Shown here in pieces: positions 26,456-34,204 of a stretch of 64,000 nucleotides of DNA. Position 1 is the stretch's first letter. Each line of letters begins with the position of its first letter. The stretch is from Flavobacteriales bacterium (GTDB lineage: Bacteria > Bacteroidota > Bacteroidia > Flavobacteriales_D > Crocinitomicaceae): assembly GCA_947447525.1 (NCBI GenBank), contig CANFJL010000004.1:62001-126000 (forward strand). Reading direction: 5' to 3'. Below the pieces are notes generated by a model, which made no database searches, was not told where the DNA came from, and saw only the letters and a program-made list of their open reading frames with translations. The position numbers and the translations under genes are program-made.

Positions 26456-26812
26456 ATGGACTTTGATATAGAATTGCGCTTTCAAAATTTAATGAAACAC
26501 CTTGAAATTACTTTTGGTGGTGGTATGGATGTTCAAGCAATTCTGTTTTTAATTGGAGTGAATGAATTAGGACAAGGACATAAAAACTATACCAAAGCAG
26601 AAAAAACGGATCTCTTGCATATCGCCATTTGCACCTTGTTAGAACCTTATGGTTATTATGAATTTGAAGGCCGTGATGCAGAAAATTGGCCACATTTTAA
26701 ATTGCTTAAAACAATTCCTCCCATCTCAGATCGCGAGCAACAACATCTCATAAAAGAAGCAATGATTGATTATTTTGTTGCGAATGAATATTATACTGAG
26801 GTAGATAAATAA
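26456..26812 (+). CDS. Conserved hypothetical protein
   Basis: 118 residues, no signal peptide, no membrane helix; predicted cytoplasmic and mainly helical. It has GGGMDVQAILFLIGVNELGQG (about residues 17-37) and a region rich in aromatic and acidic residues (YGYYEFEGRDAENWPHF, about 73-89). I have the impression that similar proteins are widespread in Bacteroidota, but I cannot name a family. The start is ATG 26456, directly behind a perfect -7 box. It converges on the lipoprotein gene at 26819 with 6 nt between stops. Confidence 0.75.
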   Translation: MDFDIELRFQNLMKHLEITFGGGMDVQAILFLIGVNELGQGHKNYTKAEKTDLLHIAICTLLEPYGYYEFEGRDAENWPHFKLLKTIPPISDREQQHLIKEAMIDYFVANEYYTEVDK

Positions 26813-26818
26813 GTAATG

Positions 26819-27334
26819 TTATCTAGGTTTTGGTCCTATGTATTCAAAGCATGGATTTAATCCTACAAAACACTTTTCTTTTAATACGAAGTCTTTTCTT
26901 AAAGTATCTGAAGCAACAACCCTAAAGACGAAGTCGGTTTCTTTGGTCCACTGATCTAGTTTTTTATCTCCAATATACTTATAATTCAAGGTATCATTCA
27001 AATGGTATTTTACTTTTAATGCTGTTAATGACAAACCCTTGTCTGCTTGCTTGAGGATATATTGTCCTTTTTTCAATGTTCCCTTCCATAAACCATTATC
27101 GTCCAAGATGATGCGTTCTACTTTTTTATTATCGTCTTGGTCGACACCAAATAGATCTAATGACATTCCAGCAGCCGAATATAAGGTACCTTCCGCTTGT
27201 AGTGGAGTAGGTTTAGCACCGCCGCAATAGGGTTTGAAAGCCTGCACTTGAAGTTGTGTTTTTTGAGAACTACAAGAGGCTATCAACATCATGATAAGGA
27301 TAAAAAATAGTATTTTCAACACGTTACGGATCAT
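26819..27334 (-). CDS. Lipoprotein of unknown function
   Basis: 171 residues from ATG 27334. A lipoprotein signal ends at LIASC (Cys near 20). The mature part begins QKTQLQVQAFKPYCGGAKPTPLQAEG and has two further Cys near the C-terminus (KCFVGLNPCFEYIG); four Cys in all suggest disulfides. The middle looks like a small beta-sandwich (KKGQYILKQADKGLSL), somewhat like carboxypeptidase-regulatory domains. The 28 codons upstream of ATG 27334 are open but run through both promoters of this divergent pair. Function not recognised. Confidence 0.75.
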   Translation of the reverse strand: MIRNVLKILFFILIMMLIASCSSQKTQLQVQAFKPYCGGAKPTPLQAEGTLYSAAGMSLDLFGVDQDDNKKVERIILDDNGLWKGTLKKGQYILKQADKGLSLTALKVKYHLNDTLNYKYIGDKKLDQWTKETDFVFRVVASDTLRKDFVLKEKCFVGLNPCFEYIGPKPR

Positions 27335-27342
27335 TAGTGGCT

Positions 27343-27350
27343 TAGTTTTG
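27343..27350 (+). promoter_or_regulatory. -7 box of the barrel protein gene at 27372
   Basis: TAGTTTTG, a perfect TAnnTTTG, 21 nt ahead of ATG 27372. It lies 4 bp from the opposing -7-like box of the divergent lipoprotein gene. Confidence 0.5.
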
Positions 27351-27354
27351 TACA

Positions 27355-27362
27355 CGAATATA
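27355..27362 (-). promoter_or_regulatory. -7-like box of the lipoprotein gene at 27334
   Basis: Minus-strand TATATTCG, one mismatch from TAnnTTTG, 20 nt ahead of ATG 27334. It points toward the plus-strand box, so the two promoters cannot easily be used at once. Confidence 0.4.
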
Positions 27363-27371
27363 AGCAGTGTA

Positions 27372-28169
27372 ATGTTAGGTAGGTTTTTCTTAGTATTTTT
27401 TTTATTGGTAAGTTCCAATTTTGAATCTCAAATTTTGACGGTGGATCGCAGTATCAAGCAAGATACCACACGGGATCATAAGTATGGTTTGGCGCTGAAC
27501 ATTTCCTTTTCTAACAATAAACAAAGAAAAAATCTCATTGATTTTAGCAGTCGCATAGAATTTGACCGGTTTTTTAAGAATAAATACCTCTTTGTTTTTT
27601 TAGGAAAAACGGATGTAACTTACAATGGCAAAACTGTATTGCAAAATAATGGTTATTTCCAATTAAGATTTCGAGACAATGATAGTCGAAAAGTCAGTAT
27701 TGATTTAGTGGCCCAAGGCCAATGGAATGGAATACAAGGAATGGAGCATCGTGTTATTGCCGGTGTCCATATGCGGAATATGTGGTTTGAAAAAAAGAAA
27801 TCTGATCTCTATACCACGATAGGAACTTTTTATGAAAATGAACAGTGGAATCCATTAATTTCGGGTTATGCTTTTCTAGTGGGTGATAGTAGCAAGGTTT
27901 ATCGCTCTATGTTTCGACTGAATACTACTGCAAAATTTTCGATAAAATTGGGCAAGAACATTGACTTCTCCGGCATGTCTTATTTGCAATTTCCTATGAA
28001 TTCACATTTTACTACGCCTAGATGGGTTTTTGATTCTCAAATGCAATTCAATGTGAACAAAAATTTGAGTTTTGTAATCAATTATAACCACAATTACGAT
28101 TTGTACAGACCCTTACCCATCGACTATTATTTTTACTCAATATCTACGGGAATACAATTGAAATTTTAA
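27372..28169 (+). CDS. Outer membrane beta-barrel protein (DUF481-like)
   Basis: 265 residues from ATG 27372. The signal peptide (LGRFFLVFFLLVSSNFESQ) is followed by amphipathic beta strands: ALNISFSNNKQRKNLIDFSSRIEFDRFF, then YLFVFLGKTDVTYNGK and a C-terminus ISTGIQLKF that ends in Phe as outer membrane barrels do. The strand pattern resembles DUF481 (YdiY-like) proteins. No ligand can be proposed. Its stop shares TTAA with the stop of the convergent dxr gene. A longer start (27291) overlaps the divergent gene and is less likely. Confidence 0.7.
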   Translation: MLGRFFLVFFLLVSSNFESQILTVDRSIKQDTTRDHKYGLALNISFSNNKQRKNLIDFSSRIEFDRFFKNKYLFVFLGKTDVTYNGKTVLQNNGYFQLRFRDNDSRKVSIDLVAQGQWNGIQGMEHRVIAGVHMRNMWFEKKKSDLYTTIGTFYENEQWNPLISGYAFLVGDSSKVYRSMFRLNTTAKFSIKLGKNIDFSGMSYLQFPMNSHFTTPRWVFDSQMQFNVNKNLSFVINYNHNYDLYRPLPIDYYFYSISTGIQLKF

Positions 28170-29323
28170 CTGATTAACGCTTTTGCAAGCGCCCTAGCTT
28201 CTGCATCTGCTTGTACATAATCGTTGTATTCAGGTGATAAAATTAACTTAGAACTTTCAACTACTTGTGCGTTAATTTCAGCAATTGCTAAAAAGGGAAT
28301 CTTTTCTGCTAAAAAGGCCTCAACAGCAATTTCATTGGCAGCATTTAAACTACACGCTGCTGTACCTTTCATTTCCATTACACGATACGCTAAATCAAGA
28401 TTTCTAAAAACCAATCTATCTACTGGCTCAAAAGTAAGTTGAGGATAATCCATAAAATTAAATCTAGGATAATCTGATTTCAATCTCTGGGGATAGGACA
28501 AAGCAAATTGAATGGGTAATTTCATATCGGGTAAACCCATTTGTGCTTTCATACTTCCATCTTCAAATTGTACCAAAGAATGCACAATAGATTGAGGATG
28601 TACAATTACATCAATTTGATCACTTCTCAGATTGAACAGCCACTTCGCTTCAATTACTTCCAATCCTTTATTCATTAAGGAAGCAGAATCAATGGTGATT
28701 TTTGCGCCCATAGACCAGTTCGGATGCTTTAAAGCTTGCGCTAAGGTAACCTTGGACAATTGATCTGTGCTAAAGCCTCTAAAGGGCCCTCCTGATGCAG
28801 TTAAATATATTTTTTCAATGGGATTGTGAAATTCACCCACCAAACATTGAAATATTGCGGAATGTTCAGAATCTACTGGATAAATATTAACGCCTTGTTC
28901 TTTGGCTAGTTTGGTAATTAATTCTCCCGCGACAACTAAGGTCTCCTTGTTGGCAAGCGCTATTGTTTTTTTCGCTTCAATAGCCGCAATAGTAGGTTTT
29001 AAACCAGCATATCCCACCAAAGCAGTAAGCACCACATCAACTTCGTTGGAAGCAACTACTTGGCAAAGGGCTTCTTCACCACAATAAACATGTATATCTT
29101 CCTTCCAAAGTGCCTCTTTTAATTTTTTGTAATGGCTTTCTTCTGAAATCACCACCGAATTGGGTTGAAATTTTAGGGCTTGCTCAATTAATAAGTCTAC
29201 ATTTTTTCCAGCAGTCAGCACTTGTAAATCAAAACAATCTGGGTTTGCTTCAAGTACTTCTAAAGCTTGTGTCCCGATTGATCCCGTTGAACCGAGTATT
29301 GCGATACCTTTTTTTTGTTTCAT
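28166..29323 (-). CDS. dxr: 1-deoxy-D-xylulose-5-phosphate reductoisomerase
   Basis: NADPH- and metal-dependent enzyme of the second MEP step, converting DXP to 2-C-methyl-D-erythritol 4-phosphate. 385 residues, normal. GIAILGSTGSIGTQALEV binds NADPH; ALANKETLVVAGE, PVDSEHSAIFQCL (metal-binding Asp and Glu), TASGGPFRG, HPNWSMGAKITIDSASLMNKGLEVIEA and the C-terminal NAANEIAVEAFL are all present. ATG 29323 is chosen; a TTG nine bases upstream lies in the -7 box. It has its own promoter and is not in an operon with dxs. Confidence 0.97.
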   Translation of the reverse strand: MKQKKGIAILGSTGSIGTQALEVLEANPDCFDLQVLTAGKNVDLLIEQALKFQPNSVVISEESHYKKLKEALWKEDIHVYCGEEALCQVVASNEVDVVLTALVGYAGLKPTIAAIEAKKTIALANKETLVVAGELITKLAKEQGVNIYPVDSEHSAIFQCLVGEFHNPIEKIYLTASGGPFRGFSTDQLSKVTLAQALKHPNWSMGAKITIDSASLMNKGLEVIEAKWLFNLRSDQIDVIVHPQSIVHSLVQFEDGSMKAQMGLPDMKLPIQFALSYPQRLKSDYPRFNFMDYPQLTFEPVDRLVFRNLDLAYRVMEMKGTAACSLNAANEIAVEAFLAEKIPFLAIAEINAQVVESSKLILSPEYNDYVQADAEARALAKALIS

Positions 29324-29329
29324 GCTTTG

Positions 29330-29337
29330 CAAAAATA
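29330..29337 (-). promoter_or_regulatory. -7 box of the dxr promoter
   Basis: Minus-strand TATTTTTG with 6 nt between its G and ATG 29323; near-leaderless, as for ctaB. Confidence 0.6.
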
Positions 29338-29386
29338 ACGATTTATAGGATAGAATAATTTTACGAATCTAGGTTATATAATTAGA

Positions 29387-32203
29387 TTAATGTGCCTCTA
29401 ACCAATTATCAGCAACCTTCAATTCTACTTCCATAGGAACTACAAGTTCTATTGCTTCTTCCATTGCATTTTTCACCAATTCTTGCATCATTTTTTCTTC
29501 GGAAATATGAACATCAAATACCAATTCATCATGCACTTGCAAAATCATTTTCGATTTCACTTTTTCTTCCTTCATGGCCTTGTGAACAGCAATCATCGCT
29601 ACCTTGATAATATCTGCTGCGGAACCTTGAATAGGTGCATTGACCGCATTGCGTTCTGCAAATGCACGGACCATTGCGTTGGCTGAATTGATATCTGGAA
29701 GATATCTTCTTCTTTTCATTATCGTTTCAACATAGTTTAATTCCCGTGCGTCAGCTACTACTTTTTCCATGTAATGTTTAATGGTACTGTATTGTGCAAA
29801 ATAACTATCAATGATTGCTTTTGCTTCCGTTCTTGAAATCGATAAATTTTGAGCCAGACCAAAAGCGGATTGACCATAAATGATTCCAAAATTTACGGCC
29901 TTAGCAGCACTTCTTTGTTCACGACTAACCTCAGCCAAGGCAGTATTAAAAACTTTCGCCGCAGTAGCTGTGTGAATATCAATTCCTGCTTTAAAGGCCT
30001 CAATCATGGTTGGATCTTCACTTAATGCTGCAATTATTCTTAATTCAATTTGAGAATAATCAACGGCCATTAATTTAAATTCTGAGTTTCTAGCAACAAA
30101 TGCCCTTCGTATTTCTCTTCCTTTGGCAGAACGAATCGGAATGTTTTGCAAATTTGGGTTATTGGAACTTAACCTTCCCGTTGCTGTAACAGTCTGCATA
30201 AAACTCGTGTGAATCCTGCCGTCTACCACATCGCACAACGCAGGTAAAGGATCCACATAAGTAGATTTTAATTTCCTTAATTGACGGTATTCTAATATTA
30301 ATGGAATAATTGGATGGTCGTTTTCGTGTTTTTGAAGGACATCTTCGGACGTAGCGTACTGTCCTGTCTTCGTTTTTTTAGCTTTTGCTGATATTTTTAA
30401 ATGTTCAAACAATACTTCACCAAGTTGTTTAGGAGAATCTAAATTAAATGCCATTCCAGCAAGTTCCTTTATCGATTTCTCTAATTGAATTAAGGTCACA
30501 TCTAATTCTTTAGAATATTCCTCTAATGCCGGAACATCTATTGAAATACCTTCTTGTTCCATATCCTTTAATACTTCTACTAAGGGCATTTCAATTTTAT
30601 AAAACAAATCGTGAAGATGAGGTTTCTTTATTTCAGGTTCTAAGATTTCTTTTAATTGGAAGGTAATGTCAGCATCCTCACAAGCATAATCACAAATTTC
30701 ATTTGGACTTAGATCTTGCATATTCCCTTGACCCTTTCCCTTTTTACCAATCAGCGCTTCAATTGAAATAGCTTGGTAATTCAGATAATAATTGGCCATA
30801 AAATCCATTCCTTGGCGCGCTTCAGGATTAATTAAATATTGCGCAATCATGGTGTCAAAGGTGGGTCCAAGTACACGAATGTCGTAACGATTTAAAACTT
30901 TTAAATCGTACTTGATATTGTGTGCAATTTTCTCAATCCCGTAATCCTCAAATATAGGAGCGAATTCTTGTATGATTTTTTTTGCCTCTTCAAAGTTCTT
31001 ACTCACCGGAATATAAAAAGCCTCTCTTGCTCTGTAGGAAAATGAAAATCCAACCAAATCTGCATGTAAGGCATCAATACTGTTGGTTTCTGTATCAAAA
31101 CACACTTCGTTTTTGGTCAATAATATCTCTAATAATTCCTGTCTTTCTTCCGCGGTACTGATTAAATGATAGCTTGGTTTTTCGCTTACAATAGTTTTAT
31201 AAGAGGTAGTCGGTACAGGAACCTGAGGTTCCAACATACTTTGAACACCAAATAAGTCTAACTGCTCAGAATTGGCACTTTTGGGATTTGCATATTCAGT
31301 TTGCAAAACGATTTCTTCACCCAAAATTCTTTTACTGAGATTTAAAAATTCTAATTCCGTAAATATTTCGCGCACTTTATCTTTATCAACATCACACAGG
31401 ATTAATTTATCCTCGTCAAATTCAACATCAATATCAGTTATAATAGTTGCAAGCATTTTTGAAATGAGACCTTGTTCAGCAAATTCAATGACATTTTCTT
31501 GTTGCTTTCCCTTTAGTTCATGAGCATTTGCAATTAAATTTTCTACAGATCCATATTTCGCAATCAACAATTTGGCTGTTTTTTCACCGATGCCTGGAAT
31601 TCCTGGGATATTATCCGCTGCGTCACCCCACAATCCAAGAATGTCGATCACTTGCATTGGGTTACTTACTTCAAATTTCTCACAAACTTCCTTTACGCCC
31701 AAAATTTCAGGTGGATTACCACCGCGTCCTGGTTTGTATATGAAAGAATGCTGCGTAACAAGCTGAGCATAATCTTTATCAGGAGTCATCATATAAGTGA
31801 CAAAACCTTTAGTATCCGCAATTTTAGCCATTGCACCCACTACATCATCCGCTTCATATCCTGGAACTTCTAATAATGGAATGTTAAATGCCTCTACTAT
31901 TTTCTTGATTGGAAGAATCATGGACCGTATATCTTCCGGCATCTCGTCGCGATGCGCTTTGTAGGCCTCAAAACTTTCTTGCCTGTGAGTTGAACCCCCT
32001 GGTGGATCAAAAACTACAGCAATATGTGTTGGTCTTTCATTTTTAATAATATCGATCAAGACATTTGTAAATCCAAATGCTGCGGAAGTATTTTCTCCCC
32101 GAGAATTAATTCTTGGATTTTTAACAAAAGCAAAATAGGCTCTGTAAATTAATGCATAGGCATCGAGAAGGAATAATTTTTTGGGTGCTTCAGCTGAAAG
32201 CAT
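29387..32203 (-). CDS. polA: DNA polymerase I
   Basis: 938 residues with all three domains. 5'-3' exonuclease (about 1-290): LFLLDAYALIYRAYFAF, VVFDPPGGSTHR, PGYEADDVVGA, DAADNIPGIPGIGEKTA. 3'-5' exonuclease (about 340-520): the ExoI motif VCFDTETNSID keeps Asp and Glu, so proofreading looks active. Polymerase domain: TGRLSSNNPNLQNIPIR, MAVDYSQIELRIIAALS (motif A), RSAAKAVNFGIIYGQSAFGLA (motif B, split), and QVHDELVFD (motif C). Acts in Okazaki fragment processing and repair. It follows the small lipoprotein gene by 12 nt and is probably co-transcribed with the M20 dipeptidase gene. Confidence 0.97.
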   Translation of the reverse strand: MLSAEAPKKLFLLDAYALIYRAYFAFVKNPRINSRGENTSAAFGFTNVLIDIIKNERPTHIAVVFDPPGGSTHRQESFEAYKAHRDEMPEDIRSMILPIKKIVEAFNIPLLEVPGYEADDVVGAMAKIADTKGFVTYMMTPDKDYAQLVTQHSFIYKPGRGGNPPEILGVKEVCEKFEVSNPMQVIDILGLWGDAADNIPGIPGIGEKTAKLLIAKYGSVENLIANAHELKGKQQENVIEFAEQGLISKMLATIITDIDVEFDEDKLILCDVDKDKVREIFTELEFLNLSKRILGEEIVLQTEYANPKSANSEQLDLFGVQSMLEPQVPVPTTSYKTIVSEKPSYHLISTAEERQELLEILLTKNEVCFDTETNSIDALHADLVGFSFSYRAREAFYIPVSKNFEEAKKIIQEFAPIFEDYGIEKIAHNIKYDLKVLNRYDIRVLGPTFDTMIAQYLINPEARQGMDFMANYYLNYQAISIEALIGKKGKGQGNMQDLSPNEICDYACEDADITFQLKEILEPEIKKPHLHDLFYKIEMPLVEVLKDMEQEGISIDVPALEEYSKELDVTLIQLEKSIKELAGMAFNLDSPKQLGEVLFEHLKISAKAKKTKTGQYATSEDVLQKHENDHPIIPLILEYRQLRKLKSTYVDPLPALCDVVDGRIHTSFMQTVTATGRLSSNNPNLQNIPIRSAKGREIRRAFVARNSEFKLMAVDYSQIELRIIAALSEDPTMIEAFKAGIDIHTATAAKVFNTALAEVSREQRSAAKAVNFGIIYGQSAFGLAQNLSISRTEAKAIIDSYFAQYSTIKHYMEKVVADARELNYVETIMKRRRYLPDINSANAMVRAFAERNAVNAPIQGSAADIIKVAMIAVHKAMKEEKVKSKMILQVHDELVFDVHISEEKMMQELVKNAMEEAIELVVPMEVELKVADNWLEAH

Positions 32204-32215
32204 AAGGTTATAAGT

Positions 32216-32674
32216 TTATTTTAAATTTATTAATTCTTTTGGAGCGATAGTTTTTTTATAATCAAAAGGAAACTCTTTATAAAGGAAAAGAACTCCTCCT
32301 TTTACGGGGCCTTTGACCTGAATTTCAATTTGAGCTCTAAAACCCAATGCCATCAAACTCATTAAGGTTCCTTTTTCAAGTTTAAAGCTTAAGGGAACTG
32401 CATATTCTTGTTCTGTTTTCCTGCGAATTTTTACTTTTTCGTTGAGATAAATTTTCCCCATTGGTGTACCATCTATCATTACATCTACTATTGAAGGTTT
32501 TATTTTTAGGGCATAAAAATTTGGGTTGCTCAAGACAATTTTAACCTTAAAGTCTATTTTTTTATCTTCAATTTTACCGCGTTCAATTCCGTTAAAGGTA
32601 ACCATACTGGGTTCTTTATATAAAGAGCAAGCACTTAAAAAGAGCAATAAAAGGAAACCTATAATGTATTTCAT
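32216..32674 (-). CDS. LEA type 2 (WHy-domain) small lipoprotein
   Basis: 152 residues. Lipoprotein signal with Cys 16 (LFLSAC). The mature part is one WHy/LEA2 beta-sandwich: NGIERGKIEDKKIDFKVKIVLSNPNFYALKI (split, about 29-59), where VxLSNPNxxxLKI is the hallmark, then VDVMIDGTPMGKI and a second half ending FPFDYKKTI. The bacterial family has been linked to desiccation or stress tolerance, but no role is proved here. Its ATG overlaps the stop of the dipeptidase gene by 4 nt (ATGA), showing coupling. Confidence 0.82.
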   Translation of the reverse strand: MKYIIGFLLLLFLSACSLYKEPSMVTFNGIERGKIEDKKIDFKVKIVLSNPNFYALKIKPSIVDVMIDGTPMGKIYLNEKVKIRRKTEQEYAVPLSFKLEKGTLMSLMALGFRAQIEIQVKGPVKGGVLFLYKEFPFDYKKTIAPKELINLK

Positions 32675-34062
32675 TGTTTATTTAATTCAACAAAATAGTT
32701 GTAGAAATAGGGAATAGTTTCAATGCCTTTATTAAAATTAAATACACCGTAATGCTCATTTGGAGAATGGATGGCATCACTGTCTAAACCGAATCCCATT
32801 AACACTGTTTTTAATCCTAAAACTTTTTCAAACATCGCTACAATAGGGATACTTCCACCACTTCTAACGGGAATTGGTTTTTTACCGAAAGTTTTTTCAT
32901 AGGCCAAACTAGCAGCCTTATAACCAATAGAATCAATTGGTGTAACTGCCGCTTCTCCACCGTGATGTGGAGTAACTTTTACACTTACCCCATTTGGAGC
33001 AATGGATAAAAAATGATCTGTAAACAATTGTGTTATTTTTTCTGGAGACTGATTAGGAACTAAACGCATAGAAATTTTCGCATTGGCTTTGGAAGCAATA
33101 ACGGTCTTAGCTCCTTCACCAATATACCCGCCCCAAATTCCATTAACATCTAAAGTTGGTCTAATAGATCCGCGCTCCATTGTTGAATATCCTTGCTCTC
33201 CATAAGTATCTGTGATATTGAGCGCTTCACAATAGGCGTCATGAGAGAAAGGTGCTTTCGCCATTTCCGCGCGTTCTTCTTGTGTAAGTTCGACCACATC
33301 TCCATAAAACCCAGGGATATTAATTTTTCCGTCTGCGCCATGCAAAGAAGCAATCATTTCACTTAAAATGTTAATCGGATTAGCAACACATCCTCCATAC
33401 AATCCCGAATGTAAATCACGATTGGGTCCAACTACCTCAACTTCCACATAACTCAATCCTCTTAATCCAGTGGTGATGGAAGGCACATCATTGGCCAACA
33501 TTCCCGTATCTGAAACTAAAATAATATCTGCTGCTAATCTTTGTTTTTCATTTTGGACAAAAATCGCAAGGTTTTCACTTCCAATTTCTTCCTCCCCCTC
33601 AATCATAAATTTCACATTACATGGTAATTCTCCCGCCTTCAGCATCGCCTCAACAGCTTTAATGTGCATAAACATTTGACCTTTATCATCACATGCTCCA
33701 CGGGCAAATATTGCTCCATCAGGGTGTATTTTTGTAGCTTTAATTACCGGTTCAAAAGGTGGGGAAGTCCACAAATCAATGGGATCAGCAGGCTGTACAT
33801 CATAATGTCCGTATACCAGAACGGTAGGTAAATCGGCATCTATAATTTTTTCACCATAAACAATAGGGAAACCCGCTGTCGGACAAATCTCAACTTCATC
33901 CATACCAATAGCGATTAAACTTTCTGCTATTTGACCTGCACATTTATTTACTTCTACAGCATAGGAAGGATCTGCAGAAACTGAAGGAATTTTTAATAAA
34001 GAAATTAATTCTTGAAGGAATTTATCGCGATTGTTTTGAATGTATTCTTGAGTGCTCAACAT
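32671..34062 (-). CDS. M20-family dipeptidase
   Basis: 463-residue cytoplasmic zinc peptidase. Metal and catalytic motifs are complete: YGHYDVQPADP (His and Asp, about 83-93), ARGACDDKGQMFMHIKA (bridging Asp), MIEGEEEIGSENL (catalytic Glu and metal Glu), VSDTGML (Asp), the dimerisation-domain segment DLHSGLYGGCVANP and the final metal His in DSDAIHSPNE. The length and motifs fit the dipeptidase branch (carnosinase/CPG2-like) that many Bacteroidota have. It leads an operon with the LEA2 lipoprotein and polA. Confidence 0.93.
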   Translation of the reverse strand: MLSTQEYIQNNRDKFLQELISLLKIPSVSADPSYAVEVNKCAGQIAESLIAIGMDEVEICPTAGFPIVYGEKIIDADLPTVLVYGHYDVQPADPIDLWTSPPFEPVIKATKIHPDGAIFARGACDDKGQMFMHIKAVEAMLKAGELPCNVKFMIEGEEEIGSENLAIFVQNEKQRLAADIILVSDTGMLANDVPSITTGLRGLSYVEVEVVGPNRDLHSGLYGGCVANPINILSEMIASLHGADGKINIPGFYGDVVELTQEERAEMAKAPFSHDAYCEALNITDTYGEQGYSTMERGSIRPTLDVNGIWGGYIGEGAKTVIASKANAKISMRLVPNQSPEKITQLFTDHFLSIAPNGVSVKVTPHHGGEAAVTPIDSIGYKAASLAYEKTFGKKPIPVRSGGSIPIVAMFEKVLGLKTVLMGFGLDSDAIHSPNEHYGVFNFNKGIETIPYFYNYFVELNKQ

Positions 34063-34103
34063 TTGAAATGATTTTAACTTTTAATTAAGTCCCGAAAATA
34101 CTA

Positions 34104-34111
34104 TAATTTTG
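34104..34111 (+). promoter_or_regulatory. -7 box upstream of the T9SS protein gene at 34205
   Basis: TAATTTTG, a perfect TAnnTTTG, 93 nt before ATG 34205; no -33 TTG was found. It faces the minus-strand promoter at 34156-34185. Confidence 0.4.
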
Positions 34112-34155
34112 ATTATCTTAGAGTATTAAAAACCAAAGAAATGCAACTTTAATTG

Positions 34156-34185
34156 CAAAAGTAGGGTCTTAAGACAAGTAACAAA
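34156..34185 (-). promoter_or_regulatory. Promoter of the dipeptidase-polA operon
   Basis: Minus strand: TTTG (34185-34182), 18 nt, TACTTTTG (34163-34156). The leader to ATG 34062 is about 90 nt, long for this window. Confidence 0.6.
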
Positions 34186-34204
34186 ATGAAATAAATAATT
34201 ATCT

